Under the pieces are notes generated by a model. The model had not been told where the DNA came from, made no database searches, and saw nothing but the letters and a program-made list of their open reading frames with translations. 64,000 nucleotides of DNA, from the NCBI GenBank assembly GCA_045126215.1, contig JBGVOD010000011.1, positions 24,690 through 88,689 on the forward strand, read 5' to 3'. This document shows positions 51,932 through 59,459 of this stretch, in pieces. The position numbers and the translations under genes are program-made. The DNA is from SVEL01 sp045126215. Its GTDB lineage: Bacteria > Bacillota > Clostridia > Lachnospirales > Lachnospiraceae. Position 1 is the stretch's first letter; the number at the start of each line of letters is the position of its first letter.

Positions 51932-52162
51932 TTATTTTAATAAAAGGATTATTAATAATGCAATAACGAAACCATAGATAGCTGTTGCTTCTGCAAGAGC
52001 ACAACCAAGCAATAATGACTTACTAATCTTCTTTTCTGCTTCTGGCTGTCTTGCAATAGCATCTACAGCAGCTGCTGTTGCCTTACCAATACCAAGACCT
52101 GCTCCAATACCTGTTAAAACTGCGATACCTGCTCCGATTGCTAATAATATTGTTGATGACAT
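51932..52162 (-). CDS. atpE: ATP synthase c subunit (proton type predicted)
   Basis: A 76-residue rotor-ring subunit with two helices and the polar loop ARQPEAE. The ion-binding glutamate is in ALAEATAIYG. In sodium-translocating relatives a Gln in helix 1 and a Ser next to the glutamate bind Na+. Here the helix-1 position is Ile (GLGIGKA) and the residue after Glu is Ala. This predicts proton coupling. AAAGGAG precedes the ATG. Confidence 0.95.
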   Translation of the reverse strand: MSSTILLAIGAGIAVLTGIGAGLGIGKATAAAVDAIARQPEAEKKISKSLLLGCALAEATAIYGFVIALLIILLLK

Positions 52163-52198
52163 AATAAAATCTCCTTTTCTCTTTTATAAATTTGTGTG

Positions 52199-52888
52199 TT
52201 AATCTTCTACTGCTTCTTCAATAAATAATGATGTAAGGAATACAAATACGTATGCCTGTATGAGTCCATCAAAAATATCAAAGTATAAGCTGAAAACTAC
52301 TGGTATAAATACCGGAACTACTATTTTAAGTAATTCCATAACTACAAATGCACCAAGTACATTTCCAAATAGTCGCATACAAAGCGATAATGGCTTTATA
52401 AACAACTCCAGGATATTAATTGGTAAAACTACCGGCATAGGTTCGGCAAAGCTTTTAAGCCATCTCTTTAAGCCTTTCTTTCTGAATCCTGCAACTTCAA
52501 TAAGGACAATACTCATTATTGCAAGTGCTGCGGTAACATTTAAATCTTTTGTAGGTGGCTTAAATCCGAATAATCCAATAAGGTTTGCAAAACCAATATA
52601 AAGTATTACTGCCATAAGATAAGGTGCATATCTAATACCATGCTCACCTAAGGTTTCATTAAAGAAGCCATACGCCTTTGAAACGATAGTCTCAAGTATA
52701 ATCTGCTTTCGCCCTGGTTGTTCCACCTTCAGATTTCGAACAAAGATAAAACAAAGTAGGAAAATAACTGCCATAATTATCCATGTAACGACTACTGCTT
52801 CTGAAACAGGAATTCCTCCAAATATAGGAATGGTAAATACCGTCTCACAATTCAGTTCCTCGGTAAGTTCCTCTACAAGAGCATCCAT
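52199..52888 (-). CDS. atpB: ATP synthase a subunit
   Basis: A 229-residue membrane subunit forming the ion half-channels with the c ring. The essential arginine is in LSLCMRLFGNVLGA, preceded by NILELFIKP, and helices before and after it fit the family. The ATG at 52888 follows GGAAG; the in-frame TTG nine codons upstream would use TTGACA as coding sequence. It starts the atp operon and lies 96 bases downstream of thrS, across a 19-bp repeat array, with no terminator between them. Confidence 0.95.
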   Translation of the reverse strand: MDALVEELTEELNCETVFTIPIFGGIPVSEAVVVTWIIMAVIFLLCFIFVRNLKVEQPGRKQIILETIVSKAYGFFNETLGEHGIRYAPYLMAVILYIGFANLIGLFGFKPPTKDLNVTAALAIMSIVLIEVAGFRKKGLKRWLKSFAEPMPVVLPINILELFIKPLSLCMRLFGNVLGAFVVMELLKIVVPVFIPVVFSLYFDIFDGLIQAYVFVFLTSLFIEEAVED

Positions 52889-52918
52889 CTGCTTCACTTC
52901 CTTTCTTTTTGTCAAATA

Positions 52919-53013
52919 TCTGACTTCTCATTCTTAATCTGACTTCTTATTCCTAATCTAACTTCTTATTCCTGTTCTAATTTTTTATTCAATATCTAAC
53001 TTCTTATTCTTAA
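52919..53013. repeat. Five-copy 19-bp tandem repeat at the 3' end of thrS
   Basis: Units start at 52919, 52938, 52957, 52976 and 52995. Each resembles TCTAACTTCTTATTCTTAA, with one to seven differences. The two units farthest from atpB encode the end of ThrRS (stop at 52985), and three more follow it. Nineteen is not a multiple of three, so copies outside the gene are out of frame. No hairpin or T run for termination is seen. Confidence 0.85.
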
Positions 53014-54751
53014 TCTCATCTATCACTTTATTCATGAACTCAGAAGCAGGAATTGTTGTTGTCTTCTGACCACCATGTAATCTATATGAAATTGTCTTCT
53101 CATTCTTTTCATTATTTCCAAGTACAAGTATATATGGAACCTTCTGAATTTGAGCTTCACGCAAACGATATCCAAGCTTTTCAGCTCTTTCATCTGTTTC
53201 AACACGAACATCCAAATCATCTAACATCTTATGAATCTCGTGAGCATAGGCAATAAGTTCTTCATCATCCTGTTTTACAGGAAGAATTCTTACCTGTACA
53301 GGTGCTAACCATAATGGAAGGTTTCCCTTTGTTTCTTCAAGTATATATGCCATAAAACGGTCAAGAGAACCAAGAATTGCTCTGTGAAGAACAACAGGAG
53401 TCTTCTTTGTACCATCCTTATCAATATAAGTAAGATTGAACTTAGCTGGTAAACAGAAGTCAAGCTGACATGTTGACAAAGTATACTCATTACCAACGGC
53501 CGGTTTAACATTAACATCTAACTTTGGACCATAGAAAGCAGCCTCACCTATTTCTTCTGTGAACTCGATTCCAAGATCTACTAATACTCTTCTTAATGCA
53601 TCTTCAGCTGTATTCCACATTTCATCATCATCATGATATTTCTTCTTATCCTGTGGATCTCTAAGTGAAAGAACACAGCGATAATCTGTAATATTGAAAT
53701 CTTTGTATACATCAAAAATTAAATCAACTACCTTTGAAACTTCTTCTTCAATCTGCTCTGGTGTTACAAATAAATGAGCATCATTCTGGCAGAAATGTCT
53801 TCCTCTTTCAATTCCCTTTAATGTACCACTTGCTTCAAAACGGAAATCATGTGCTATTTCACCGATACGGATTGGGAGATCTTTATATGAATGAAGTCTG
53901 TTTGCATAAATCATCATATGATGTGGACAGTTCATTGGACGAAGAACAAATGATTCTCCTTCAACCTCCATAGCAGGGAACATATTCTCCTTATAATGAT
54001 CCCAGTGTCCTGATGTTTTATAAAGATTTACAGTACCAACACAAGGTGTCATTACATGTAAATAACCTAATTTTCTTTCTTTTGCTTTGATGTAATTCTC
54101 AAGCTCCTGCCATACTGTATATCCCTTTGGAAGGAACATTGGAAGACCACGGCCGATTAAGTCATCAACCATGAATAACTGCATATCCTTACCAATCTTT
54201 CTATGGTCTCTTTCCTTTGCCTCTTCTAAAAGTCTTAAATGCTCATCTAACTCTTCAGGAGTTGGGAAGCAAACACCATAGATTCTCTGAAGAACCTTGT
54301 TGTTTGCATCGCCTTTCCAATAAACACCAGAATGCTTTACTAATTTAAAGTTTTTGCAGAGCTTTGTATTATCTACGTGAGGTCCACGACAAAGATCTGT
54401 GAAATCTCCCTGGTCATATACTGTTATATTTCCTTCTTCAAGATTTGAAATTAAATCCTGCTTGTATTCATCATCTTTGAAAAGTTCTTCTGCTTCTGCT
54501 TTTGACACTTCACGTCTGTAAATTTTCTTACCCTCTTTACAAACCTTTTTCATTTCCTTTTCAATTGCTTCAATATCATTCTCGTTGATTACAGCATCTC
54601 CAAGATCAATGTCATAATAGAAACCTTCTGTTACAACAGGACCTACCCAGAACTTAGCCTGTGGATAGAGATGTTTTACAGCCTGTGCCATTACATGGGC
54701 ACATGAATGATTAAGTGTGTTTAAACGCTCGTCATTTTTAAAATCTACCAT
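52985..54751 (-). CDS. thrS: Threonyl-tRNA synthetase without TGS domain
   Basis: A 588-residue enzyme that charges tRNA-Thr. It begins directly with the editing domain (HSCAHVMAQAVKHLYPQAKFWVGP, and later the SAD motif GGDFTDLCRGPHV-like segment as FTDLCRGPHV). The class II core has the zinc and ATP motifs: LRPMNCPHHMMIY, FRFEASGTLKGIERGRHFCQNDAHLF and GSLDRFMAYILEE. The anticodon-binding domain follows (APVQVRILPVKQDDEELI to the end). The N-terminal TGS domain of about 60 residues found in the longer enzymes is absent. The site AAGGAG precedes the ATG. Expression is controlled by the T-box upstream. Confidence 0.96.
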   Translation of the reverse strand: MVDFKNDERLNTLNHSCAHVMAQAVKHLYPQAKFWVGPVVTEGFYYDIDLGDAVINENDIEAIEKEMKKVCKEGKKIYRREVSKAEAEELFKDDEYKQDLISNLEEGNITVYDQGDFTDLCRGPHVDNTKLCKNFKLVKHSGVYWKGDANNKVLQRIYGVCFPTPEELDEHLRLLEEAKERDHRKIGKDMQLFMVDDLIGRGLPMFLPKGYTVWQELENYIKAKERKLGYLHVMTPCVGTVNLYKTSGHWDHYKENMFPAMEVEGESFVLRPMNCPHHMMIYANRLHSYKDLPIRIGEIAHDFRFEASGTLKGIERGRHFCQNDAHLFVTPEQIEEEVSKVVDLIFDVYKDFNITDYRCVLSLRDPQDKKKYHDDDEMWNTAEDALRRVLVDLGIEFTEEIGEAAFYGPKLDVNVKPAVGNEYTLSTCQLDFCLPAKFNLTYIDKDGTKKTPVVLHRAILGSLDRFMAYILEETKGNLPLWLAPVQVRILPVKQDDEELIAYAHEIHKMLDDLDVRVETDERAEKLGYRLREAQIQKVPYILVLGNNEKNEKTISYRLHGGQKTTTIPASEFMNKVIDEIKNKKLDIE

Positions 54752-54884
54752 TTCTTCGTCTCCTTATAAATATAATAAATGTTTCTTTTAGCATTAGGGG
54801 ATTATTGCTTTCCTATACAGATTAGTTTGCCAAAAAGTACCTTTATAGATTTATCTTGGCTCTTGGCACCCTAATAATACACAG
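54752..54884. other. thrS leader between T-box terminator and start codon
   Basis: This 133-base stretch carries the imperfect palindrome at 54822-54874 and the ribosome site of thrS. No other signal is seen. Confidence 0.5.
54822..54874. repeat. Dispersed palindrome with 22-base loop in thrS leader
   Basis: TTAGTTTGCCAAAAAG (54822-54837) pairs with CTCTTGGCACCCTAA (54860-54874). The arms match the TTAGGGTGCCAAAAG family found at 1872-1906 and 61743-61776. No T run follows, so it is not a terminator. Confidence 0.5.
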
Positions 54885-55118
54885 CAAAAATCCCCTTATA
54901 CAGAAAGAAATCTGTACAAGGGGCAAATATAATTCGCGGTTCCACCCTTTTTATTCCATATAATAATAGGAACATCTCATTGTGATGATAACGGAATCAC
55001 CGGACCTAATTAGGGCCACTCAGAGGTGGTTTTCCCAAATTTCACGACTAAGATACTCTCAGCAAAATGTATCTCTCTCTGGTGACGTTCCATTCAGTAC
55101 TCTTCTCTTCAACGTGTT
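54885..55118 (-). promoter_or_regulatory. T-box riboswitch (threonine), thrS leader
   Basis: The minus-strand leader contains the canonical T-box AGGGTGGAACCGCG (54948-54935). After it comes a terminator: CCCCTTGTACAG, loop, CTGTATAAGGGG, then ATTTTT (about 54923-54885). Upstream is the long Stem I region with AGAGAAGAGTA and GAACGTCACCAGAGAG. A candidate specifier ACC for threonine lies in the ACCACC at 55030-55025. Uncharged tRNA-Thr should bind, favour the antiterminator and allow thrS transcription. The class is certain; the exact specifier base triplet is inferred. Confidence 0.93.
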
Positions 55119-55124
55119 ATCACT

Positions 55125-55154
55125 AATATAGCTCCAACTTGTCCATAAAGTCAA
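55125..55154 (-). promoter_or_regulatory. Promoter of thrS
   Basis: TTGACT (55154-55149) and TATATT (55130-55125) with an 18-base spacer on the minus strand, placing the transcript start at about 55118, just before the T-box Stem I. Confidence 0.7.
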
Positions 55155-55209
55155 GTAATATTTTCTTGTAAAATACTATTTTTCACATATGAAATTCTTA
55201 TAATATATA

Positions 55210-55797
55210 CTATTTTTCTTCCTTATAAGATGCAGCCACATCATCAAGAAGCTTCATTAATGTTTTTTCGTCTTCTGTCCCTACATACTGTTTCTGATAA
55301 ACAAGACATAATCCGTTATTTTCCCAGAAGCCTTCGCATCTGTCTAATCCATAGAAATACATCATATATCCATTGTATTCCATTTTTGCTTTAAAATAGA
55401 ACTTATCTGAAAGTGGTGTCAAATCCATTGCACCTGTAAAAGTTCCTTTTTCTTTAAATTCAGCAACAGCACTATAAATCTGGTCTCCCATCTCTATTGC
55501 TATATATGGATATGTAACATCTTCTACATCATCATCTGTAGGTGAATATACATTTAACATTACAACTTCACCAGCACCTGAATCCAGCTCCTTAAAAGAA
55601 TCATTGACCATAAATGATACTTTATATTCATCATCGCCATCTCCATATTCTGTTGTTGTTACAAGGTGTGATGAATCTGCGATATTTAATTTACTTCCAC
55701 TACTTACCTTTGCTGTAGCATCCCCAACTTCATCCACCAATTTTTTTGCCTTTTCTGCAAAGTCAGCAACTTTTGATAACTTGTCAAAAAATCCCAT
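55210..55797 (-). CDS. Protein of unknown function
   Basis: A 195-residue soluble protein I do not recognise. It opens with an amphipathic helix (GFFDKLSKVADFAEKAKKLVDEVGDA) that could touch the membrane, then a beta-rich domain (KVSFMVNDSFKEL, GEVVMLNVYSPTDDDVEDVTYPYIAIEMGDQIYSAV, KFYFKAKMEYNGYMMYFYGLDRC) and a final helix. It has no signal peptide. AAAGGAG lies eight bases before the ATG at 55797. It is 22 bases after the double-Nudix gene and probably cotranscribed with it. The thrS promoter begins just downstream of its end, so the two units are separate. Confidence 0.6.
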   Translation of the reverse strand: MGFFDKLSKVADFAEKAKKLVDEVGDATAKVSSGSKLNIADSSHLVTTTEYGDGDDEYKVSFMVNDSFKELDSGAGEVVMLNVYSPTDDDVEDVTYPYIAIEMGDQIYSAVAEFKEKGTFTGAMDLTPLSDKFYFKAKMEYNGYMMYFYGLDRCEGFWENNGLCLVYQKQYVGTEDEKTLMKLLDDVAASYKEEK

Positions 55798-55819
55798 AAT
55801 TCTTTCTCCTTTTCTGTTT

Positions 55820-56791
55820 TTAGTATTCTTTAGAGATATAATGTGTAATGACTTCCGGTATTTGCTTAAGTTTATCTTTGTAAAATAGCGGAAACAATTT
55901 GTAATCATCAAGTTTATCAATTGGAAGCCAACACATATCTTCAGGCAACCCAAACTCGAAACTATTACTATTGATTTCTTTTGTTCCTCTTGGTTTCATC
56001 AAATAAAAGAACTCAACAACATGGCATTCTTTTCCATATAACGAACCATCCCCCATAAAAAATGCTTCATTAATAAATGCAAGTCTGTCAACTTCATAGT
56101 GAATGCCAGTCTCTTCAAATACCTCTCTCTTTACAGCACTGATACTGTCCTCCCCCATATGTACGCCACCACCAATACTGTAATAATAATCATCTACAGC
56201 ATTTTTAGCCATCAGAATACATCCTTCTTCTATTATAATACCTGCTGCCCGAAATCTAAACCATTTTTTATCTTTTTCAAAGCAACAATTTTTTTCTGTT
56301 ACAAAATCATTTTTTACAAATGTTCTAAGTCTTTCTCTCAGGGTTGGTACAAATTCGTCCGATTCATATATCTTTAGGAATGTTTCTTTATCAACCCATT
56401 TGAAAGATATGGTTTCACCAGGTTGCAATACTATACTGTCTTTATCAATATCTATAATACATAAAAAGCCTTTTACAATATAGTTTTTTCCAAATTCTCT
56501 ATACACAAACTGTAATTCCCCTGCAATTATTCCTGTCTCCTCAAAAAGCTCTCTTCTCGCAGCCCTTTCAAAGCTTTCACCTTTAAGTACCGCTCCTCCT
56601 GCTGTACTCTCATAGTACCCTGGAAAACTTTCCTTTGAATAATCTCTTTGCATCAATAAGATTGAACCATCTCTATGCATAACGAAAACTTCTGCAACTG
56701 CATGGCAAAGTCCTTCCGGAATCTTTTCTCCCCTGACAAGTGTCTTTCCCGCCAAAGCACCATTCTTATAATAAGCATCCCATAATTCCAT
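55820..56791 (-). CDS. Protein with two Nudix domains
   Basis: A 323-residue fusion of two Nudix hydrolase domains. The first box is GGAVLKGESFERAARRELFEETG at about residues 65-88 and the second GGGVHMGEDSISAVKREVFEETG at about 208-230. Both keep the catalytic R-E-x-x-E-E core and the upstream G-G and glutamate, so both domains may be active. The first half opens with the pattern of Nudix proteins related to IDI/YfcD (DAYYKNGALAGKTLVRGEKIPEGLCHAVAEVFVMHRDG). Substrates are unknown. GAGGGAG precedes the ATG. It is the first of two genes with the unknown protein at 55210-55797. Confidence 0.85.
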   Translation of the reverse strand: MELWDAYYKNGALAGKTLVRGEKIPEGLCHAVAEVFVMHRDGSILLMQRDYSKESFPGYYESTAGGAVLKGESFERAARRELFEETGIIAGELQFVYREFGKNYIVKGFLCIIDIDKDSIVLQPGETISFKWVDKETFLKIYESDEFVPTLRERLRTFVKNDFVTEKNCCFEKDKKWFRFRAAGIIIEEGCILMAKNAVDDYYYSIGGGVHMGEDSISAVKREVFEETGIHYEVDRLAFINEAFFMGDGSLYGKECHVVEFFYLMKPRGTKEINSNSFEFGLPEDMCWLPIDKLDDYKLFPLFYKDKLKQIPEVITHYISKEY

Positions 56792-56887
56792 TTCTTTCTC
56801 CCTCTTATACGTTTTTTATATCTGTATTTATCCAACACTTTTTAGTAGCTGTTTTCTCTATTAATTTATATATCTCTATATTCTTTA

Positions 56888-58381
56888 TTACTGTCTGTAA
56901 TATGTAAGAAAATCTGCAAGACTTTCCATCGCGTCTTTTAATACCTCTACTCTTGGTAAATACACTATTCTGAAATGATCTGGCTCCTTCCAGTTAAAGC
57001 CACCACCATGTATAATAAGTATCTTCTTTTCTCTAAGTAAATCCAATGCAAACTGCTCATCATTTGTAATATTGAACTTCTTTGTATCAATCTTAGGAAA
57101 TATATAGAATGCTGCTTTTGGCTTAACTACACTAATACCCGGTATATCTTTAAGGGCATTATATATATATTCTCTCTGCTCGTATACTCTTCCACCAGGA
57201 ACTATATAATTTTTTACACTTTGATAGCCACCAAGCGCAGTCTGTACAATTGACTGTGCTGGAACATTCGAACAAAGTCTCATATTTGAAAGCATATTAA
57301 TACCCTGTATATAATCCTTTGAAATTTCCTTATTTCCACTAAGTACCATCCATCCAATTCTATATCCTGCTATCATATGTGACTTTGAAAGTCCACTAAA
57401 TGTTACGCAGAAAAGATCTGGTGCAAGAGATGCTATTGATATATGTTCTTCTCCATCCATAACAAGTCTGTCATAGATTTCATCTGAAAAAATCATAAGC
57501 TGATGCTCTCTTGCAAGTTCAACTATCTGTTGCAATATTTCCTTTGGATACAAAGCACCTGTAGGATTGTTAGGATTAATAATAACTATAGCCTTTGTAT
57601 TTGGTGTAATTTTCTTCTTCATATCATTTATATCAGGATACCACTCCGACTGTTCATCACAAATATAATGAACTGCCTTTCCTCCTGCTAATGTTACGCA
57701 AGCTGTCCACAATGGATAGTCTGGAGAAGGAACAAGCACCTCATCACCACTGTCGAGCAATGCTGACATACTAAGATTGATAAGTTCACTTACACCATTT
57801 CCTGTGTAAATATCTTCTATTGTAACATTAGGCAGATTCTTAATCTGAGAATACTGCATAATAGCCTTTCTTGCAGAAAATAAACCTTTAGATGCAGAAT
57901 AACCTTCGCACTCTGTTAACTGTCTTTGCATATCATATACAACTTCATCTGGTGTCCTAAACCCAAAAGGTGCCGGATTTCCTATATTCAGCTTAAGCAC
58001 ATTTATTCCGGATTGTTCCATTCTTGTTGCTTCATCCACAACCGGACCTCTTACATCATATAATACATTATTAAGCTTTGACGATTTCTTAAATTCTCTC
58101 ATGGATTTATTCCTCTCTATCTCAAAATTTTTGTTTTGAACTTCCATCGTTGTAGTCAGTATATCCTCTCCATACAGCCACTTGATATCAACATCAAGTG
58201 CCCTAGCAAGAAACTGTCCTATGTTCTTTCTTGGAACCGCTTTTCCACTAACATACTGACTCATCTGGCTCTTTCCAAGTTTTATCCCTTGTGCCGCGGC
58301 AAAATTAAGTAAATCAACCTGTTTCATCTTTTTATTTTTCATTGAATTAACAAGTCTTTCAGCGAATAAACTTTCTTCCAT
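56888..58381 (-). CDS. Xre-domain aminotransferase (MarR-like fused regulator/enzyme)
   Basis: A 497-residue fusion. Residues about 5-75 are an Xre/Cro helix-turn-helix (LFAERLVNSMKNKKMKQVDLLNFAAAQG, KSQMSQYVSGKAVPRKNIGQFLARAL). From about residue 105 is a class I/II aminotransferase of the AlaA/AspC type, with NIGNPAPFG, NPNNPTGALYP, SDEIYDRLV and the pyridoxal phosphate lysine in FSGLSKSHMIAGYRIGW. It may both transaminate an amino acid such as alanine and bind DNA. The ATG at 58381 has AAAGGA about 11 bases upstream, and the GTG at 58402 has only a weak GGG. Four AAGTTCATTTT repeats lie directly upstream. Confidence 0.88.
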   Translation of the reverse strand: MEESLFAERLVNSMKNKKMKQVDLLNFAAAQGIKLGKSQMSQYVSGKAVPRKNIGQFLARALDVDIKWLYGEDILTTTMEVQNKNFEIERNKSMREFKKSSKLNNVLYDVRGPVVDEATRMEQSGINVLKLNIGNPAPFGFRTPDEVVYDMQRQLTECEGYSASKGLFSARKAIMQYSQIKNLPNVTIEDIYTGNGVSELINLSMSALLDSGDEVLVPSPDYPLWTACVTLAGGKAVHYICDEQSEWYPDINDMKKKITPNTKAIVIINPNNPTGALYPKEILQQIVELAREHQLMIFSDEIYDRLVMDGEEHISIASLAPDLFCVTFSGLSKSHMIAGYRIGWMVLSGNKEISKDYIQGINMLSNMRLCSNVPAQSIVQTALGGYQSVKNYIVPGGRVYEQREYIYNALKDIPGISVVKPKAAFYIFPKIDTKKFNITNDEQFALDLLREKKILIIHGGGFNWKEPDHFRIVYLPRVEVLKDAMESLADFLTYYRQ

Positions 58382-58410
58382 TTCAAATCGTTTCCTTTCC
58401 ACAATCCCAA

Positions 58411-58502
58411 AAGTTCATTTTTATCCCCTATAAGTTCATTTTTCAGTCCAAAATATCACTTTTAAGGATTATAAAGTTTATTTTCTTCAAAAAGTTCATT
58501 TT
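58411..58502. promoter_or_regulatory. Four operator-like AAGTTCATTTT repeats upstream of the Xre-aminotransferase
   Basis: Copies at 58411-58421, 58432-58442, 58474-58484 (one mismatch, AAGTTTATTTT) and 58492-58502. Start-to-start distances are 21, 42 and 18 bases, so the first three lie on whole turns of the helix. The -10-like TATAAT at 58473-58468 (minus) lies directly beside the third copy. They are likely sites for the Xre domain encoded downstream. Confidence 0.65.
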
Positions 58503-58584
58503 AATATGTGAATATTACCACAATCATTGGAAAACATCAACATATTTATAATATGAATTTACCTAATTTACCCAGTAATTGAAC

Positions 58585-59454
58585 TTAATATCTCAACTTG
58601 ATATCTGACAAATGAACATCCACATCATATCCTTTTGTCTGCATCATATATTCCATTCCATTCTTTGCAAGATCTATATGATTCTGTGGTGCTACCATAA
58701 TTTCCTTTACAGGCAGCAGTTCATCCGATAGCTGTATTTCAATATAAGGAATCATAAATCCATCTTTTTCTCTGAAGTGAACCCTCGTCGTTTTCTGCTT
58801 TTTAAATACAAATCTATATTCCTGTTCTTCTTTAAATGCTTCATTCTTAAAAAACATTGCATAAACCGAGGTAATATCCACGAATTTCTTACAAGCTGTA
58901 ACATATTCCTCATTTTCTCTATTTTTTGCACCTTTTATGAGTATTTCATTTAAATCTTTTCCCGCCTGTTTTGGAATATATTCCTCTATTACCTGTGCAA
59001 TGATTTTTTTCTGTTGTTCCTCTTCATATATGACAAATCCATGGAATTCAATTTGATTGGACTCTTTTATTCTTCTTGTTATTTCCTCACTTTCAAGTCC
59101 TATATTATATCCGGTTTTATTGCCAAATTCAGACCACATTGTAATACTGTCTCTGCAGCTTGAAAATGATAGCACAAAATAATCTTGTTGTTTTGGATTT
59201 ATTATAAACCCAGACTCCTTCATTACATCTTTTAAAAACATATCTCTTAAATTTTCATCCTCGATGTACTCTGTTACAACCTTTTCTATTATGCCTTTTA
59301 TATGAAAAAATTCATTGGGATCATTTAGGAAATCACTCTTTGTAGCCCAAAAACAGTTGTGATTAATGATTCCATTTATACCATTACTTTTTGTATAATG
59401 ATAAAGTGTTGCGCCATTAACAGTCTGATTTAATCTTATCTTTCTACTAGCCAT
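58585..59454 (-). CDS. DUF2971 family protein
   Basis: A 289-residue cytoplasmic protein of the DUF2971 family. The diagnostic start LYHYTKSNGINGIINHNCFWATKSDFLNDPNEFFH is present, followed by FVLSFSSCRDSITMWSEFGNKTGYNIGL near residues 95-120. Function is unknown; the family is often found near defence or abortive-infection genes, and none is seen here. The start is ATG at 59454, with GAGG eight bases upstream; the GTG at 59463 overlaps the stop of the regulator gene and the site. It follows the MocR-type gene with five bases between stop and start. Confidence 0.85.
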   Translation of the reverse strand: MASRKIRLNQTVNGATLYHYTKSNGINGIINHNCFWATKSDFLNDPNEFFHIKGIIEKVVTEYIEDENLRDMFLKDVMKESGFIINPKQQDYFVLSFSSCRDSITMWSEFGNKTGYNIGLESEEITRRIKESNQIEFHGFVIYEEEQQKKIIAQVIEEYIPKQAGKDLNEILIKGAKNRENEEYVTACKKFVDITSVYAMFFKNEAFKEEQEYRFVFKKQKTTRVHFREKDGFMIPYIEIQLSDELLPVKEIMVAPQNHIDLAKNGMEYMMQTKGYDVDVHLSDIKLRY

Positions 59455-59459
59455 CTCTG

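Noticed and set aside
52910..52915. TTGACA just upstream of atpB as a -35 box
   Set aside because: No -10 box lies at a proper distance before the atpB start; the site overlaps the ribosome binding region.
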